Assembly (NCBI RefSeq): GCF_900102215.1
Contig: NZ_FNBG01000005.1
Span: 120,959 to 184,958, forward strand
Direction: 5' to 3'
Length of the DNA stretch: 64,000 bases
From: Fontibacillus panacisegetis
GTDB lineage: Bacteria; Bacillota; Bacilli; Paenibacillales; Paenibacillaceae
Part shown: positions 37,396-45,973 of the stretch, in pieces
Layout: every line of letters begins with the position of its first letter
Position numbering within the stretch: position 1 is the first letter of the stretch
Translations under genes and position numbers: made by a program
Notes under the pieces: generated by a model
Told to the model about the DNA's origin: nothing
The model's database searches: none
What the model saw: the letters and a program-made list of their open reading frames with translations, nothing else

Positions 37396-38536
37396 TCACT
37401 TGAACTCCTTTGTATTTGCTCAGCATCGTCAGGGATACCAGAATGCCCGCAGTGATCACGAGCAGAATAGTAAAGGTGTAAGGCAGTAAAAGTTCATTCT
37501 GATAAATGTAAGTAAAATACAGCGTCTGAATATAAGTTACCGGCGATATGAAGCTGAACAAACCAAGATCGATACGATAGTATCCTCCAGCTATAAAGAT
37601 CATGACCGGTATCCCGATGTTGGTGATTAAATTAAGGAGTTTTCGGTTGTTAATATACACACCAAGCAGCAGTCCGAGTACGTTAAAGAACATAGAGCCA
37701 AGTAAAGTAATCAGGAAAATAATGTACATATGCTCCCCAAAGTACACATTGAATACAAATTTGGAGAACAGGATTACAATTGAAGCTTGAGCAAAGGAAA
37801 CCAGCACACCCGCAGTAAATAAGCTGATGATCGTAATGATCGGTGGAATCGGTGATATGCGCAGCTTAACTCCAAGATTGCCTTTGAAATCCTGATGAAT
37901 ATTGTTAATTGAAAAAGAGAGGCCGTAGAACAACACAAGTACAGTCATTGTAACGCCGTAGTAATTCATGGCTGTCGTTTTAGGCTGCCCGGAGATGTCG
38001 GAGTCAGTAATAAGCTGCTCAAATACGAACTGATGACCGTTTTCCTTCTGCGGCATAATTTCATAAGCAATACGGAGTGAATTCGTTGCGTCCGTTAATG
38101 TTGATAGGGTAACCGCAATAATGCTCTGCTCGATGGTATCCTTTTCTTTGTATAGAACCGTAAGCTCCACGTCTTCACCGTTGCTCATTAGCAGATCCGT
38201 GTCCTCGGGTACGATCAGTACAGCTTTATAAGCGCCTTCCCCAAGCTTGTGACGTGCTTCAGATACACTGGCAATTTCCGTTGCTATTAGCAGCTCTTTA
38301 ACCTCATCATCTGCAAAAAAACCTTCAAGACTAGGCTTGTATTGTTGACTACCAGATTCGTAGACTACACCGATCGGGACATGCTTGACAGGCTTGGGAT
38401 TGTAAATGGAAGAAAGCGACGTTCCTAAAATACCGATCAGCAAAATCGGAAGTACAATCAGATTCACTAGAACAACTTTCTCCATGAACATTTTTTGAAA
38501 AAAGTTAGCTATTAAGATTCCGAAGCTTCTCATCAT
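37382..38536 (-). CDS. ABC-2 type transporter permease (first)
   Basis: This is a 384-residue ABC-2 permease with one N-terminal helix (VVLVNLIVLPILLIGILGTS), an extracytoplasmic domain of about 160 residues and a C-terminal bundle of hydrophobic helices. It lies 30 bases after the ATPase gene and overlaps the second permease gene. Start is ATG 38536 or the adjacent ATG, behind AGGAG. The likely role is export of the assembled product or self-protection. Confidence 0.87.
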   Translation of the reverse strand: MMRSFGILIANFFQKMFMEKVVLVNLIVLPILLIGILGTSLSSIYNPKPVKHVPIGVVYESGSQQYKPSLEGFFADDEVKELLIATEIASVSEARHKLGEGAYKAVLIVPEDTDLLMSNGEDVELTVLYKEKDTIEQSIIAVTLSTLTDATNSLRIAYEIMPQKENGHQFVFEQLITDSDISGQPKTTAMNYYGVTMTVLVLFYGLSFSINNIHQDFKGNLGVKLRISPIPPIITIISLFTAGVLVSFAQASIVILFSKFVFNVYFGEHMYIIFLITLLGSMFFNVLGLLLGVYINNRKLLNLITNIGIPVMIFIAGGYYRIDLGLFSFISPVTYIQTLYFTYIYQNELLLPYTFTILLVITAGILVSLTMLSKYKGVQVNEDI

Positions 38537-38566
38537 AAAACTCCTAATCCATAAATTTGCTGTAAT

Positions 38567-39526
38567 CTAACCTGTCTGTACAATATCGCTAGCCAAATTA
38601 TTTCCGGTCAACTCAAGAAATGCGCTCTCCAGTGTGACATCTGACAGCTGAATCCGTTTAATTCGATGATTGAAATTCGTTTTTAGAGAAATGAGCTGGT
38701 TGAAAGAGTCCTCCGCTTCAGTCGGAACCTTGATCTCGACCTCTGTGTCCGAACGGAAAATTGCCCGTTCCTTAAATTCGGATAATAGCTGTCTTTTTTC
38801 CTCATCCTCAAGAGGCTCATGAAATATTACGTTTAGTAGTTCGTTGCCGTTCTGACGTTTGAGTTCCTCCATGTCACCTGAATAGAGGACTTCTCCGTTG
38901 TTAATAATGACGACCTGGTTGCAGATCGCTTCAATTTCTTCCATGTAATGAGACACGTATATAACAGTTTTTCCTTGCTGCTTCAGCTCTTGAATGGACT
39001 CCAGAATGTAATTTCGGGATTGCGGATCTACACCTACAGTGGGCTCGTCCATAATAATGAGCTTGGGATTGTGCACGATGCCGCACGCAATATTAAGGCG
39101 TCTCTTCAAACCGCCCGAAAATTTCGATGGCTTGTCCTTCGCTCTGTCTGACAGCTGAACGAATTCGAGCGCCCGATCAACATGCTCCCTGAGTTCTTTT
39201 CCTTTAAGTCCGTAGATTGAGCCAAAAAACTTCACGTTTTGATATGCTGTTAAATTTTCGATAATAGCAAGATCCTGAGGGACATACCCGATCATTTTCT
39301 TAATTTCTTTATGATGGCTCTTCGTATTCAGAGAAGCGATCTCGATCGTGCCCTCAGATAGCTTGAGCAAGCCTATAATGAGCTGAATCAGGGTTGATTT
39401 ACCGGCTCCATTCAAGCCGAGAAATCCAGCAACATTATTTTCTTTAATGCTGAAGTTGATGTTGTTCAACACTTGACGAGATTTGTCATAAGCAAACTGA
39501 ACATTTTTGATATTTAACATATCCAT
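38567..39526 (-). CDS. ABC transporter ATP-binding protein
   Basis: This is a 319-residue ABC ATPase with Walker A GLNGAGKST, Q-loop GYVPQD, signature SGGLKRRL, Walker B LIIMDEP and the switch histidine in VSHYMEE. The DrrA-like C-terminal extension (about 220-319) is typical of drug/natural-product exporters. AGGAG precedes ATG 39526. It drives the two ABC-2 permeases encoded next. Confidence 0.95.
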   Translation of the reverse strand: MDMLNIKNVQFAYDKSRQVLNNINFSIKENNVAGFLGLNGAGKSTLIQLIIGLLKLSEGTIEIASLNTKSHHKEIKKMIGYVPQDLAIIENLTAYQNVKFFGSIYGLKGKELREHVDRALEFVQLSDRAKDKPSKFSGGLKRRLNIACGIVHNPKLIIMDEPTVGVDPQSRNYILESIQELKQQGKTVIYVSHYMEEIEAICNQVVIINNGEVLYSGDMEELKRQNGNELLNVIFHEPLEDEEKRQLLSEFKERAIFRSDTEVEIKVPTEAEDSFNQLISLKTNFNHRIKRIQLSDVTLESAFLELTGNNLASDIVQTG

Positions 39527-39573
39527 GTCGCAAGGCTCCTTACGATCTTAATTATGTGTTATGAAGTAAGCTC

Positions 39574-39849
39574 TTAGTTGCCACTATTGATCAATTGTTT
39601 CTCCTTGATCTTGTCAGCGAGCGCTCTGATCGTTACGAATGCTCCGGAATCACCTTCTGACAATTCAATGTTGAAATGGCGTTTTACCAATACAGCCAGC
39701 TCTACGGCATCTACAGAGTCCAGACCGTAATTCTCAACATCCTCTTGATCGAAGAGCGGGTCATCAATTCCCAAGTGGCCGATATCGTCCAAATCGAGCT
39801 CCAGTTCCTCAATAATTAGATCACGCAGTTTAGCTTGTAATTCGTTCAT
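39574..39849 (-). CDS. Acyl carrier protein
   Basis: This is a 91-residue acidic carrier protein with the phosphopantetheine attachment motif YGLDSVDAVELAV (Ser45 with the start chosen here). The ATG at 39849 is inside the end of the upstream gene and preceded by GAAGGGA; a TTG two codons earlier is an alternative. The DSVDA form resembles ACPs of aryl-polyene and secondary-metabolite systems more than the housekeeping DSLDT-type ACP. The overlap with the BtrH-like gene suggests that the two proteins act together. Confidence 0.92.
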   Translation of the reverse strand: MNELQAKLRDLIIEELELDLDDIGHLGIDDPLFDQEDVENYGLDSVDAVELAVLVKRHFNIELSEGDSGAFVTIRALADKIKEKQLINSGN

Positions 39850-41428
39850 CTTCAAAACTTCCCTTCAAATGGATTTTATGGTTATAGACTATAAAGTCTG
39901 TAAACATTGTGGTGTGGTCGATATGTTCCCACGTTCTTGAGAACACACCGATTTCAGTAAAGTTTGGAGATAAGGATTCATCTGTAAATAATACATATTC
40001 CTCGTCTTCAGGACCCTTGTAATAAAGCAGCAGTCCATTGTCCGAGTCGCGGCGAACCTTAAGCCTGACAGAGCGCTGCAGGTACTGTATTTCCTTTAAC
40101 GAATAATCCGACAGCCTCTGCGGGACAAATAGTGACATCTTTATATTTTGAAGTGGACCGAACAGTACGGTCTCATGAGGATAAACAATAATAATGCCGC
40201 TCTGAAAAGGTAAACCCGGTTCATTGTCATTCTCGATGGCGATCTCCAGGACATCAAGATCATCACTTTCATCGTCATTTTTCCATAGGAGTTGAAAAGC
40301 TTCATTTTCTGAGATCCATGTATCCGTTTTGCGGAGTGAACTATGAGTAATGCTCATCACTTCTTCGTCAAGCTGCCAGCTGACGTTGGTTTCGTTCAGC
40401 ATTTGTGAATCATCCAAGAGCAGTTGCTCAGACCGTTTTAGGCCAATCTCTAATTGGGTCTCTGCATCCTTTTGAAGATATTGAAGTATTAATTCCCGCA
40501 TATGGAGCAGCAGACTTTTTTCCAGTTCGGTATACTGCTCAAAAATAGATACGGAGCCTTCAGAGCCAGCGAGACTGATCGGGATTTTCATCTTTAATTC
40601 GCGAAATGCGGATATTAGCTCCTCGAAATAAGTGGTATCGATATCCAGGGATTTAAAGACATTATGTAATATTTTGAAATAGGTATTCTTGTGATTGAAC
40701 TTCATGAAAAATTGATGGATTTGTTCTGCTTTGCTTTCATGCTGAGAGATCATTTGTTCGAACTCGTGATCTTTATAGGAATCTATATATTTGGTAAGAA
40801 TATGAAGATTAGCTTGGAAGATGAGCTTAGTGTTGTTGGTATGCACAGACGATAGCTGCTGAATAGACCAGAAGTAAGGTGCAGATGAAGTTTGAAAGTG
40901 CGAGAAAAACAACTGATTTGATTCATAAAGCGTGTTCCAGGGAATAACGAAATCTTCATAGAGGGTGCTGGAGCCACTTTTTAAATGTAGATTGTCAAGA
41001 ATGTAGTAGCGCCGGGTTGCCTCGTCGTAGCCTTTCATGATGAAATAATGGTCATTGTGCTTCGTTTGATACGATGCATTGTAGTAGATGTTGAATATAT
41101 CCCCCGGAATGATGAGACGCGCCTTCTCACTGATTCTGGTATTAATTTCTGAGTAAAATTGATCCTCGCCAGAATAGTAAACTTTCTCTGCAACTACATT
41201 AAACAGAGGCGAGAGAACGTTTCCATTACTCTCCAGCACAAAGTCATCATTCTCTGTTGCAGAGATGCTTTCAGGGAAAAAAGTCCAATTCAGAAACATA
41301 GCCTGTAAAAAATTGTTGAAATATGAGCTGTGATAAGACTTTAAAGCTATAGACCATGCTCGGAAAAAACAGTTTACTTCATGCCACGAGTAATCATCAT
41401 CATAATTGGGCTTAAGTTCTTTTATCAT
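39830..41428 (-). CDS. BtrH-like cysteine acyltransferase/peptidase-fold protein with C-terminal beta domain
   Basis: This is a 532-residue protein at the head of the operon. The N-terminal part (about 1-190) looks like the papain-like domain of butirosin biosynthesis protein BtrH: a likely nucleophile Cys20 in HEVNCFFRAW, a histidine in HNDHYFIMKGYD and an aspartate in YYILDNL. BtrH transfers an acyl group from an ACP to an amine acceptor. The central part is helical; the C-terminus (about 400-525) looks like a ConA-like beta-sandwich. The ATG at 41428 is the only candidate, yet the GAGGAG site is unusually far upstream (about 13 bases). Function by family is tentative. Confidence 0.6.
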   Translation of the reverse strand: MIKELKPNYDDDYSWHEVNCFFRAWSIALKSYHSSYFNNFLQAMFLNWTFFPESISATENDDFVLESNGNVLSPLFNVVAEKVYYSGEDQFYSEINTRISEKARLIIPGDIFNIYYNASYQTKHNDHYFIMKGYDEATRRYYILDNLHLKSGSSTLYEDFVIPWNTLYESNQLFFSHFQTSSAPYFWSIQQLSSVHTNNTKLIFQANLHILTKYIDSYKDHEFEQMISQHESKAEQIHQFFMKFNHKNTYFKILHNVFKSLDIDTTYFEELISAFRELKMKIPISLAGSEGSVSIFEQYTELEKSLLLHMRELILQYLQKDAETQLEIGLKRSEQLLLDDSQMLNETNVSWQLDEEVMSITHSSLRKTDTWISENEAFQLLWKNDDESDDLDVLEIAIENDNEPGLPFQSGIIIVYPHETVLFGPLQNIKMSLFVPQRLSDYSLKEIQYLQRSVRLKVRRDSDNGLLLYYKGPEDEEYVLFTDESLSPNFTEIGVFSRTWEHIDHTTMFTDFIVYNHKIHLKGSFEDERITS

Positions 41429-41470
41429 GAATTTTCAGGCACTCCTCATATTGTGCAATCGTTTGTCTAT

Positions 41471-41499
41471 AATCTATCATTTAGAAATCATATTATCAA
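41471..41499 (-). promoter_or_regulatory. Promoter for the biosynthetic operon
   Basis: On the minus strand TTGATA (41499-41494) and TAGATT (41476-41471) are 17 bases apart, about 45 bases before the first start codon. The -10 matches four of six consensus bases. Confidence 0.45.
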
Positions 41500-41637
41500 T
41501 ATTTTTCTTTAGATGAATAATACTTCAAATTACCCATAATTAACCTGTTGAATTTAAGAATATTAGTTCGTATTGTGAATATGATAAGAACAAGCGTTCC
41601 TATTATATTATGGATTTTGGCTCTAGGAGTGAGATGC

Positions 41638-42024
41638 ATGAAGCCTATTCCTCGACAAACAACGGAAGAGGCGGATTTTGTAAAAGAGTACATGCTGCTT
41701 CCCTTGATGCTGGATGTACTTGAAAGAGACAGATCTGCTATGGATTTGGCAAATTTGAAAATGTCGGAGGTATACGGTGGTCTCATTGGTCTGCTGCAGA
41801 AGGCGGCGACAGATGATTTGTCTCGAGTGCGCAAAAGCATGCGAGAACACGGAATGAAAGTTTATGAAGAACGGCGAACCAGTATCGGAATTGAGGCGCG
41901 CTATTTGTGTCGGGGATACCACTATGAGTTTTCTATGCTGTGGGGTCTCATTAGAGCAGAAATCATGCAGCGGCTCTGTTGCTATTTAGGTATCGATATA
42001 GCAGAAAAGGGGATATTCTCATGA
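41638..42024 (+). CDS. Conserved hypothetical protein coupled to the Y-family polymerase
   Basis: This is a 128-residue soluble protein, predicted mostly helical, with no motif I recognise. ATG 41638 follows AGGAG by 8 bases; an open frame extends upstream to 41548 but lacks a ribosome site. The last four bases overlap the start of the Y-family polymerase gene (ATGA), so the two are translationally coupled and probably functionally related, for instance in damage-tolerance replication. That link is inference from position only. Confidence 0.7.
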   Translation: MKPIPRQTTEEADFVKEYMLLPLMLDVLERDRSAMDLANLKMSEVYGGLIGLLQKAATDDLSRVRKSMREHGMKVYEERRTSIGIEARYLCRGYHYEFSMLWGLIRAEIMQRLCCYLGIDIAEKGIFS

Positions 42025-43259
42025 AGTCAAAAGAACGGGTGGTTATGCTTGGAGATTGTCAGTCGTTCTATGCGAGTGTGGAGAAAGCGGATCATCCACA
42101 GTACAAGAATCGACCGCTTGTAGTGGCAGGCGACCCGGAGCGGCGCTCGGGAATCGTGCTGGCAGCGTGTCCTGTTGCGAAGCGATCCGGGATTACGACA
42201 GCAGAGACGTTAGGAACGGCGCTGGCGAAATGTCCTGAGGTAGTAGTGATGCGTCCGAGAATGGAGAAATACATTCAGGTCTCTATGCAAATTACTGACA
42301 TTATGAAGCAATACACGGATTTGGTAGAGCCGTACAGCATTGATGAGCAGCATCTGGATGTAACGGGAAGTTTGTCCCTGTTTGGAGACCCTGTTACACT
42401 TGCTGGAATGATTCAGGAAGAAATTATGCGGAAGACGGGGGTCTACAGCCGATTCGGCATCAGCTATAACAAGGCGGTCAGCAAAATGGCATGCGATAAC
42501 TTTGCCAAAAAAAATGCGGACGGCATTTTTTGTCTTCCCAAAGAACGATTGCAGGACATATTATGGCCGCTCCCGATCCGGCAGATGTTTATGGTGGGTT
42601 CCCGCATGGAGCAGCATTTCCTGCGGATGGGCATCCGTACGATCGGTCATTTGGCGAATGCACCATTGTCACGCATAAGAGATCGCTTTGGGGTGAACGG
42701 AGAAATGCTGTGGCGGCTTGCGAACGGGATTGATCATACACTGGTGAACCCGAACAGTCATCAGGGAGAAAAGTCAATTGGTCACGAAATGACGCTGCCG
42801 AGGGACTATTATACGGTGTCGGAAATTGCGGTTCCTCTGCTGGAATTGACGGAGCTGGTTTGTAAGCGATGCAGAACCAAAGGATACATGGGCAGCGTTA
42901 TTAGTGTATCTTGTCGGGGAGCCGATTTTAATCAGCCTACAGGATTTTCCCATCAGATGAAGCTGCCGGATCCGACAAATGTGACCAATCAGGTATATCG
43001 CGTTGTAATGAGCTTGTTCCAACGGCATTGGGACGGTCAGCCTGTTCGTAAAGTTGGCGTTACGGTATCGACGCTTGTACAGGATGATGAGTATCAGCTG
43101 ATGTTATTTGATGAACGGCCAAAGTATCAGGCATTGGAAAAAGCTACAGATGAAATTAAACGGAAATACGGAGAAACAGCAATTCTTCGAGCAGTGTCTC
43201 TAACAGATTCAGGTCAGGCACGTGATCGGTCTGGTAAAATTGGCGGTCATTATCGATAG
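42021..43259 (+). CDS. Y-family DNA polymerase (UvrX/UmuC-like)
   Basis: This is a 412-residue translesion polymerase. It has the Y-family motif I (MLGDCQSFYASVE, with the metal-binding Asp), the catalytic PYSIDEQHLDVTGS motif, the GISYNKAVSKMAC segment, a helix-hairpin-helix near 220 and the little-finger domain (about 250-360). The CQSFYASVE form resembles the UvrX/YqjW group rather than DinB. I chose ATG 42021 with AAGGGG upstream. It would copy damaged DNA, probably under SOS control, although I did not find a convincing LexA box. Confidence 0.9.
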   Translation: MKSKERVVMLGDCQSFYASVEKADHPQYKNRPLVVAGDPERRSGIVLAACPVAKRSGITTAETLGTALAKCPEVVVMRPRMEKYIQVSMQITDIMKQYTDLVEPYSIDEQHLDVTGSLSLFGDPVTLAGMIQEEIMRKTGVYSRFGISYNKAVSKMACDNFAKKNADGIFCLPKERLQDILWPLPIRQMFMVGSRMEQHFLRMGIRTIGHLANAPLSRIRDRFGVNGEMLWRLANGIDHTLVNPNSHQGEKSIGHEMTLPRDYYTVSEIAVPLLELTELVCKRCRTKGYMGSVISVSCRGADFNQPTGFSHQMKLPDPTNVTNQVYRVVMSLFQRHWDGQPVRKVGVTVSTLVQDDEYQLMLFDERPKYQALEKATDEIKRKYGETAILRAVSLTDSGQARDRSGKIGGHYR

Positions 43260-43732
43260 AAGACAATAGGAGAAAAGTCATCCAACAGGGTGCGATGTCC
43301 TGAATAACGGGAGAGGCGTCTAAGTTGTGCAAAAAGTTACAAGACCTAATCGGGACCAAAGTATTTTTTTTTGTTATATCCAGCGTAGCTTAAGGTCGAA
43401 TAACGGCGTTTCATCAGGAGAAATCGATATCTGACATCCCGTGAAAATAATAACTGCAAATCAATCATAATACTGAAACTATTCCAATATTCTTTTCAAT
43501 GTGGAACAAATTCAGAATTACTTTCTGGGAAAGAGGAGCCAATTATTATTAGTCCATCGTGAAAAGGGCCCAGTCGCAAAACAAGTCCATCAGCCTAGTT
43601 AGGATACCTGATCACTTGGTTAAATATAGGAGTAATAATTTTTGAGAGTATAACAGTGGAGGTGTAGAGGGCCGTGCTGTGTATAGTCGCCTGCATATAA
43701 ATAGATAGCGAGGTGGGGAGAGGTAATAATCG
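43260..43732 (+). other. Long untranslated region before the exopolysaccharide operon
   Basis: This stretch of 473 bases has no credible gene. It holds a T-rich run at 43369-43378 and, at 43585-43612, a hairpin built from ATCAG/CTGAT with an inner CCTA/TAGG. That hairpin follows GTCGCAAAAC, which loosely recalls the c-di-GMP-I (GEMM) riboswitch core, but the 5' half of that motif is not recognisable. The last 20 bases contain the ribosome site for the next gene. Confidence 0.4.
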
Positions 43733-45955
43733 ATGACTACTTTAGCGAAGAAGAGATTAGCGATTTGGATTGTGTTCGGTGCCATATTGATTGGCGGAGG
43801 AGTGTTTCTTGTCTCCTTGCTTTTACCGACTTCTATTACCAGCTTTGCAAGTCCTAGTGGCGCCAAGGTGAAATTTCAGACTTCCGGTGACCGGATTATG
43901 GAATACGAGGGTGAAGACAGCTGGAAGGAAATTTTTGTGAAGGGCGTCAATTTAGGAGCCACAGTGCCCGGTCATTTTCCAGGGGAATTTCCGTTAACGG
44001 AAGATGATTACTTGCGCTGGTTCAAGCAGATGGATGATATGGGAGTGAACGTATTCAGAATCTACACTGTCCATAATCCGGTATTTTACAAGGCATTGGT
44101 TGATTACAACAGAGATAAGGGTGATGACCCTCTATATTTTATTCAAGGAATTTGGTCTCCCGAAGAGCAGCTAATTGAGTTGAAGGATGCTTATAACGAG
44201 GAGATCAAGAACAAATTCCATAGTGAAATCGAGAAGGCAGTCAAGGCTGTATATGGCGATCTTAAAATTGACGTACAGTCGGGGGAATCCGGCGGGAAAT
44301 ACACAGCAAATGCAGGACAATACTTGATGGCATGGCATATCGGAACTGAATGGGACCCCGAAATGGTGGATAACACGAACAAGGTACACGCAGGAACGGA
44401 GCCATACCAAGGCAAACATTTTGCTGCAACAGAGGCTGCCAGTCCATTTGAGAGCTGGCTAGCGGAATTGATCGACCAGACGGCGGAGCTGGAACGCGGC
44501 TACGGCTGGGAACATCCGATGACATTTACTAACTGGGTGACAACTGACGTACTAGAGCATCCAGGAGAGCCTTTGTTTGAGGAAGATTTGGCATCTGTAG
44601 ATGCTACACATATTAAGCCAACCGACTGGAATGCCGGATATTTTGCAGCATATCACATATACCCTTACTATCCGGATTTCTTCCACCTTGATAAAACACT
44701 GGAGACGATCCCGGACGGCAAAGGTGACTATAACACCTACAAGGCTTATTTACAAAAATTAAAGACTCACTATAAGGATATTCCTATCATGGTAACGGAG
44801 TATGGAGTTCCATCGTCGCTGGGAATTTCCCATTTGGGGAAAGGCGGGAGAGACCAGGGGGGGCATAGTGAGGAGGAACAGGCTGAGATCAACGTATCTC
44901 TTACACAGGATATTTATGACGAAGGATATGCTGGTGCAATTTTGTTCATGTGGCAGGATGAATGGTTCAAAAAAACATGGAACACGATGCGCTTCGAAAT
45001 TCCTGAAGACCGTCGTTCCTACTGGCTCAATGTGCTGACAAACGAGAAATTGTTTGGGGTTCTGTCCATGAGTCCGGGCAAAGAGGACGCTCTGAAAATC
45101 GACGGTAATTTAGGAGACTGGGATTTGTTGCCTGAAGGAGAGGTACAGTCCTGGGATACACCATCCTCTGGAATTGAGCGTCTTCGCGTAGCACATGATG
45201 AGGCATATGTGTATATCGGTCTGAATTTGAGCGAAGATTTTGATCCGAATGAGCGGGAAATATATCTTGGTACAGACATCTTGCCAGGTGGAGACCAACC
45301 AAAGAAGGAACTGCCTGGGGTCACGCTTAGCGATGGACTCGAGAATATGATTGTTATTGGAAAAGATGAAGATACGCAGGTCAAGGCTGCGCCATCTTAT
45401 GATTTCCATCGTCGTCTCTATGGAGAATACGGATATTGGATGCTCCAAGAGCAGACGAAGGAAGAGAAGATTGAATTTCAGCCATGGAAGCTGGCAGTTA
45501 GTTTGCTGATGACACCGCCAGATACCAGGCTGCCAGGACCGTTTCAAGACATGATTGTCGGGCAGCTTCAGAGGGGGACATCTGATCGCAGTGCTGCAGA
45601 ATTCAACTCTCTTACTTCATGGCAATACAGCGGTAACGAGATAGAATTGCGAATCCCATGGATGCTACTCGGGTTTGCTGATCCAAGCTCATTGCAAGTG
45701 ATTGATTACGGCCCACTGAAGAAAAATCGCACGTTTACGCCAACGACTACGCAGGGAATTACTTTTGTGCCTTGGATAGTGGAGCGCAATAACGAAGCGT
45801 CCTGGCCGGGGGGCGGTGCGACCGTGGATATAGGGAATCTACCCAAATATACTTGGTCTCCGTGGGAGACTGTGAAATACAGCGAACATTTGAAAGAGAG
45901 CTATTATGTTCTGAAAAACTTCTTTGAGAATTTACCGGAACGCAGCTCTGAGTAA
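43733..45955 (+). CDS. Membrane-anchored glycoside-hydrolase-like protein
   Basis: This is a 740-residue protein. An N-terminal helix (LAIWIVFGAILIGGGVFLVSL) anchors it outside the membrane. Residues about 65-440 look like a clan-A TIM barrel: VKGVNLGATVPG at strand 1, MGVNVFRIYTVH, a possible acid/base Glu in WHIGTEWDP and a possible nucleophile in MVTEYGVPSS. Residues about 455-730 look like a CBM9/DOMON-type beta sandwich beginning LKIDGNLGDWD. It heads an operon with a glycosyltransferase and UDP-sugar dehydrogenase, so it probably trims or processes the exported polysaccharide. Confidence 0.75.
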   Translation: MTTLAKKRLAIWIVFGAILIGGGVFLVSLLLPTSITSFASPSGAKVKFQTSGDRIMEYEGEDSWKEIFVKGVNLGATVPGHFPGEFPLTEDDYLRWFKQMDDMGVNVFRIYTVHNPVFYKALVDYNRDKGDDPLYFIQGIWSPEEQLIELKDAYNEEIKNKFHSEIEKAVKAVYGDLKIDVQSGESGGKYTANAGQYLMAWHIGTEWDPEMVDNTNKVHAGTEPYQGKHFAATEAASPFESWLAELIDQTAELERGYGWEHPMTFTNWVTTDVLEHPGEPLFEEDLASVDATHIKPTDWNAGYFAAYHIYPYYPDFFHLDKTLETIPDGKGDYNTYKAYLQKLKTHYKDIPIMVTEYGVPSSLGISHLGKGGRDQGGHSEEEQAEINVSLTQDIYDEGYAGAILFMWQDEWFKKTWNTMRFEIPEDRRSYWLNVLTNEKLFGVLSMSPGKEDALKIDGNLGDWDLLPEGEVQSWDTPSSGIERLRVAHDEAYVYIGLNLSEDFDPNEREIYLGTDILPGGDQPKKELPGVTLSDGLENMIVIGKDEDTQVKAAPSYDFHRRLYGEYGYWMLQEQTKEEKIEFQPWKLAVSLLMTPPDTRLPGPFQDMIVGQLQRGTSDRSAAEFNSLTSWQYSGNEIELRIPWMLLGFADPSSLQVIDYGPLKKNRTFTPTTTQGITFVPWIVERNNEASWPGGGATVDIGNLPKYTWSPWETVKYSEHLKESYYVLKNFFENLPERSSE

Positions 45956-45973
45956 AAGGAGGAATTAACGTTC

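Noticed and set aside
43260..43732. Possible decayed gene or tRNA in the long gap
   Set aside because: No frame resembles a known protein, and no tRNA cloverleaf or CCA-type end is visible.
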